Positions 60,076 through 64,000 of a stretch of DNA of 64,000 bases are shown piece after piece. Origin of the DNA: Pascua guehoae (Eukaryota; Basidiomycota; Tremellomycetes; Trichosporonales; Trichosporonaceae); contig BCJX01000015.1 in the NCBI GenBank assembly GCA_001600415.1, positions 759,303 through 823,302 of the forward strand, given 5' to 3'. The position numbers and the translations under genes were made by a program. The notes beneath the pieces were generated by a model that was given only the letters and a program-made list of their open reading frames with translations, did not search any database and was not told the DNA's origin. How positions within the stretch are numbered: position 1 is the first letter of the stretch; each line of letters opens with the position of its first letter.

Positions 60076-61423
60076 TCACGCATCGTCTTCGGCCGTCAGG
60101 TCTACCACCTCGATAAAGTGCCCGGGGACCCAGACTTTCTTGACACGCTTCGCCGGGCGGTTGGACAGAGCCGTGGGCGTGAACCAGCGTTCCCGCTTTT
60201 TCGAGTCGTCGCCGGTGAGGGATGGCTTTTCCTCCTCGACGTCGCTCACGTAGGTGGGGGCGGGGCTTGATGCTGGCACGGTCTCGGTCATCGTCTGGGA
60301 GGCTTGGTTCGGATTGGGGATGATACCATGTGCCATCAAGAGAGCGCGGGTACGATACTGCAAGTCAGGGACACCTTCAGACCAGAGGTGTGGCTTACCG
60401 TGATGGTAAACTCGTAGTTGGGACCCGGGAGAGAACGCAGCACGAAGCCGTTAGAAGGGCGCCACTTGTGCGAGATTGTGCCACCTCTACTACCGTCAGC
60501 CTATTCAATTGTCTCCTCAAGCCAATACAGACTCAACGTAAAGCTGCAAGTCCCGCTTAAGCTTCTCGTCAACTGAGGTTGTAGGAGCAGAAGGAATGCT
60601 GGGTGGTGTAGTCGTTTGGCCTTTGTTGAGAACCTTGACGGGAGCGAGTCTGACGGTGATGGTGCCCAGCCTTTCAATTGCTGCCGAGGTAAGTCCCTGG
60701 TCGCGGTCTGACATGTCCTGGACAAGTTAGCTATAGCCACGGTATAATGGAACCCCACCAGCTGGCTGAACTTGAGGCTACGGTATACTACGGTGCCGTC
60801 ATGCAGGTCGGGCACGTTCCGTACCCTCCGGTGAGCACAACCTTCGCGAACGGCCTTGAAAGGAAGCATCCTGCCATCGACTTCGTAGATAATGCCAGCT
60901 TCGAAAGACGACTGCGGATGACGAGCGACAACAATCGCAAACTCCTGTTTCAATGGTCAGCGCGTTCGGGGAGGACTCCCAAACCTGTCATGCACAAGGA
61001 ACTGTGCGTCTGAAAGGTCCATGTGACATACCTTCTCCCCCTCGCACTCAATGTAGAATGCCACCTTGCCGGGCGCATCACCCCTGGGAGGTTGATGAAC
61101 AATCTTATGTTCTGCTGCGAATGTGAGCCTTGTCATTGCATCTGGTGTGGAAATGGATGGAGAATGACAAGCAAGTTGATGCCTCAATAGGCGGGGATCA
61201 GGCGGTGCAATGTGGCGGGAGCAACTTACGCAGGCGGTTACGCTCCTCATCCTCGAGAAAGACCTGGAGTGTCAGCTGCGGACCCAGTAATGCTTATATG
61301 TGTGTGGGATAGGTGATGTGGATTATCTGTTCGACGTGTGCTGGGTAGCGACACAGGTTGTCCACGATGCGCGGTTCTCACCTCCCAACCATTCCAGAAG
61401 CCCCCGTCGTCGTCAATCTTCAT
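60076..61423 (-). CDS. Tandem paralogue 2: DUF7918-like protein with C-terminal NLS-like patch and SUMO-interaction-like motif
   Basis: Seven exons (61423-61382, 61263-61230, 61111-61032, 60944-60759, 60717-60533, 60486-60399, 60357-60076) join to 298 residues with the same phases as its neighbours. Markers: MKIDDDGGFWNGWE, VFLEDEERNRL, HKIVHQPP, KVAFYIECEGEK, EFAIVVARHPQSSFEAG, VDGRMLPF, LKFSQL, DEKLKRDLQLYV, LPGPNYEFTIT and YRTRALLMAHGIIPN. The tail has KKRERW, PAKRVKK and VVDLTAEDDA at the very end. Two splice sites are weak: a GTCTGT donor after exon 5 and a TAG acceptor before exon 6. Both are supported only by homology and frame. If they do not work, this copy would be impaired. Confidence 0.8.
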
Positions 61424-62190
61424 TCTCTATCCAAGCGCAGTGAACGATGGGCGTTGGATATCACAGGAAATGCAAGTGTGGGGTTGTGGTGGTGTGACGC
61501 GGTGTGTTGTGATGAATCAAGATGAGTGAAGATGAGAGAAGGGAAAGGAGGAAAGGAGGGAAGGATAAAAGGATAGAAGGAAGGAAGGAAGGGAAAGAAG
61601 GAGGGAAGGAAGCAAGGAAGGGCAGCCCGTCCAAATTGCAAGAAGAAGGAAACCAAGCGGCTGGAGAAAAAACGAGATCGGGGATCGAGGAAGGTGTCAG
61701 CAATGTGGAATTTGACCAGAACTGGAGATGAGGTCGAATTTTGATGCGCTTCACGCTCTGCAAGCCCGCAAGCTCCGGTGCCAGAACGCTACTCACAGCT
61801 CCTGTGTGGGTGTCACATACTAATACACGCAGCTGATACCCTCCCTGTTGTACCACCCACATGCCCTGTCAACGCCAGTGTCTCGCAGTCTGGGCACGTC
61901 ACTCAGTTTATGATGCTGACGGGGTGTTTTGTAGCTGATGGTTCAATACCGCTGCAACCCGCCCCACCCAAAGCCTTGTACACATGGGGAAATGTTCATC
62001 GTCATACTCATCCTACTGCCCAAAGCGAAACGCCAACATGAATGTACAAACAGCACCACATATGGTCCCAGGGAATGAGGCATGGCCAGAGAGAAGTAAC
62101 CGCTAAACTGTTCTTATCCTTCCTCTTCCCCTACCACTACTCCTCTCAACACTTCCTAGTCTCCTTGTAGTGTGTGTAAACCAATCGCGC
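61424..62190. promoter_or_regulatory. Promoter region of tandem paralogue 2, with a purine-rich tract
   Basis: It contains a strongly purine-rich GGAAGGAA-type tract on the plus strand at about 61525-61680, pyrimidine-rich in the direction of paralogue 2 transcription. No separate gene is seen. Confidence 0.45.
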
Positions 62191-63516
62191 TCACTCATCA
62201 TCGCTGTCGGCCGTCAGGTCGATGACGCCAGGGCCAGTGCCCGAGGTCTCCTTGGCCCGCTTCGCGGTGCCCTGGGCCATGGACTGAGCCCCACGCTTCT
62301 TAGAGTTGTTGCCGGTGATGAGGGGCTTCTCATCCTTGATGGCGCTCGGTTTGGGAGTTGGTTTGGCGATCAGGTTGTCCATGCGGTTCGGGTTCGAGAT
62401 AATGCCTTGGGCCATCAGGAGGTCACGTGTGCGGTACTAAAGTCAATATTGCTTTCAAGTGAGATGGGGACTGACCGTGATGTTGACTTCATATGTAGGG
62501 CCGGGGATGACAGTGCTGGCATACCTCACAGTAGGGGTCCATGCGTGAGCGATCGCCCCGCCGCTGTTACTGCCAGTTTCTTGTTGTTGTTGTCACTCTT
62601 GTGACTTGCACGTTGGTTAACAATGCTCACCCAATGTAGTGGCATTGGAGGCCTTTCTTGGACTTCTCGTTCAGAATGCCCTTGGCGGGGGAAGGGAGGC
62701 GAGGCAACGACAGAATGTTGGTAGGGCGGAACTCGGCGCGAGTAAGACGGAGAGTGATGACGCCCATGTTCTTCGCTGCTTCAGGACCAAGCACAGGACC
62801 ATCCTCAGTCAGTTGCTGAAGGAGTTAGCCGTCAGAGACTGGGAGTGAAAGGACTATACTTACCAGCTTGCAGAACTTAAGATTGCGGTTGACTACGATG
62901 CCGTCTTGCATGTCCTGCATATGCTGCACCCGGAGCGGATAATCGCGGTAGAATGCAAGACTGGTAATGGCCCTGCCATCGACGTCAACCTCGACGATGG
63001 CATGAAAAGACAGAGGAGGACGACAGGCGACGATTGCAAACTCCTGGGAGGATGATCAGGGGGAAATTGCCAAGCCCAACCGGGCAATCTCGACCAAGGA
63101 AGACGTGAGGTTACTTACCTGTTCATTCTCGCACTCAATAAAGAAGGTGATCTTCCCGGAAGACGTAACCGTAGGACGCACATGGACAATCTCGTGCTCA
63201 GCTGCGCAGTGTCAGCGGATGCGATTGTCCTGGATTATCAAAGAGGATGGCATAGCATGGTTTTGGGAGGGAGTGAAATGTGCCGTGCAGGATGTGGGGA
63301 CGCAACGGACGACGTACGGAGACGGTTGCCCTGCGTGTCCTCGAGGAAGATCTGCGTGTCAGAGCTGCACACCGATACCGCGAGGAATGTTAATATATGT
63401 GTGGGTGTGGTAAATATGATGGTCGGTGGATGTGGACCATGCATGGTGGGTGATGGGTGGCAAGTGATGTGGATACTTACCTCCCATCCACCCCAGTAAC
63501 CGGAGTCGATCTTCAT
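62191..63516 (-). CDS. Tandem paralogue 3: DUF7918-like protein with C-terminal NLS-like patch and SUMO-interaction-like motif
   Basis: Seven exons (63516-63481, 63351-63318, 63201-63119, 63043-62864, 62815-62631, 62569-62476, 62436-62191) join to 285 residues, phases 0,1,0,0,2,0. All donors and acceptors are standard. Markers: MKIDSGYWGGWE, IFLEDTQGNRLPEHEIVHV, KITFFIECENEQ, EFAIVACRPPLSFHAIVE, VDGRAI, LKFCKL, LGPEAAKNMGVITLRLTR, NEKSKKGLQCHYIG, IPGPTYEVNIT and YRTRDLLMAQGIISNPN. The tail has SKKR, TAKRAKE and, at the C terminus, VIDLTADSDDE. It is the best-preserved copy and the closest to the DUF7918 pattern (SKK..H..LG and a final YR..L.A.GI). Function unknown; nuclear, SUMO-binding role inferred from the tail only. 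Confidence 0.87.
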
Positions 63517-64000
63517 GATTAATGAGCTTGGTGCGGGTAAAGTAGGGGAGAATGTCGAGTGTGATTGCCGAGTCTGAGCAGATGGAGATTGAGGCTTGGG
63601 AGGTGGTGTGTTGGTAAAAGAGGAAGTGAGTGATTGAGTGAAAGAGAAGAGGAAGATGAAGAGTAAAACGAGAGAATGACCAAGTGCAAACAAAGGAAGG
63701 TGTGCGGGGAAAGGAAGCAAGGAAAGGAAAGGAAGGGCTCTGTCTGGCTCTGGTCATGTGTGCGCGGGTGGGTGGCTGGGGAGAGAGACCGATTCTTTGT
63801 ATGCGTGTGTGCGTGTGTGCGTGTGGGCGGCACTTAAAACTAGAATGGAATCCTGCGATCCTACCAACATGCGCCCATGCATGACTTGCTCTCTAGCTCT
63901 CACGAGGTCGTCAGTGATTCCATACCCCAACCAACTTGACCCACTGTAAGCATGTAAGACTGTATGCATGTAAGATCAACCGTGGGCGTCGTCAAAGTCT
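63517..64000. promoter_or_regulatory. Upstream region of tandem paralogue 3
   Basis: Purine-rich on plus (pyrimidine-rich towards the gene) to about 63740, then a CA/TG-type repeat near 63797-63828. No gene is supported. Confidence 0.4.

Overview
The window looks like nuclear DNA from a GC-rich basidiomycete yeast. It is probably a tremellomycete close to Trichosporon or Cryptococcus; that placement is inferred from intron style and protein similarity, not from a marker gene. The genes carry many small introns with GTGAGT-like donors and a CTGAC or CTAAC branch site a few bases before the acceptor. I used this intron signature to join exons. The assembly is a draft: there are N runs at 6233-6306 and 28121-28232, a single N at 40823, and long C or G homopolymers.

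Region 1 (1-13.9 kb) is a compact housekeeping block. In order it holds the 5' part of an Arg/Pro-rich gene (minus), a CAJ1-type DnaJ/DnaJ-X co-chaperone (plus), the DASH kinetochore subunit Dad2 (minus), a ubiquitin C-terminal hydrolase of the UCHL3/Yuh1 type (plus), the GID ubiquitin ligase subunit Fyv10/Gid9 (minus) and an FTS/AKTIP-like inactive E2 variant (minus). The last three are consecutive and all concern ubiquitin.

Region 2 (13.9-46 kb) is almost empty of genes. It has a coding-like relic near 14.2-15.1 kb, three intron-containing tRNA-Leu(AAG) genes (two in tandem near 16 kb, one at 44.7 kb), and one Pcl/Pas1-type G1 cyclin (28.5-29.7 kb) with a possible long leader. It also has many simple-sequence arrays and three copies of a roughly 125-bp foldback, MITE-like element. 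Long ORFs here overlap on both strands, resemble nothing I know, and look like by-products of GC-rich composition.

Region 3 (46-54 kb) has two related small secreted proteins, a Zn2Cys6 transcription factor of 9 exons, and directly downstream on the same strand an FAD-dependent amino-acid-oxidase-like enzyme of 5 exons.

Region 4 (54.6-63.5 kb) is a lineage-specific expansion. Two BTB/POZ-like paralogues lie on the plus strand, each broken by one frameshift. They are followed on the minus strand by three tandem paralogues with identical 7-exon architecture. I reconstructed these three exon by exon. Each has a DUF7918-like body and ends in a basic nuclear-localisation-like patch plus an acidic VDLTAD-type SUMO-interaction motif. 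This array is the best candidate for an undescribed system in the window.
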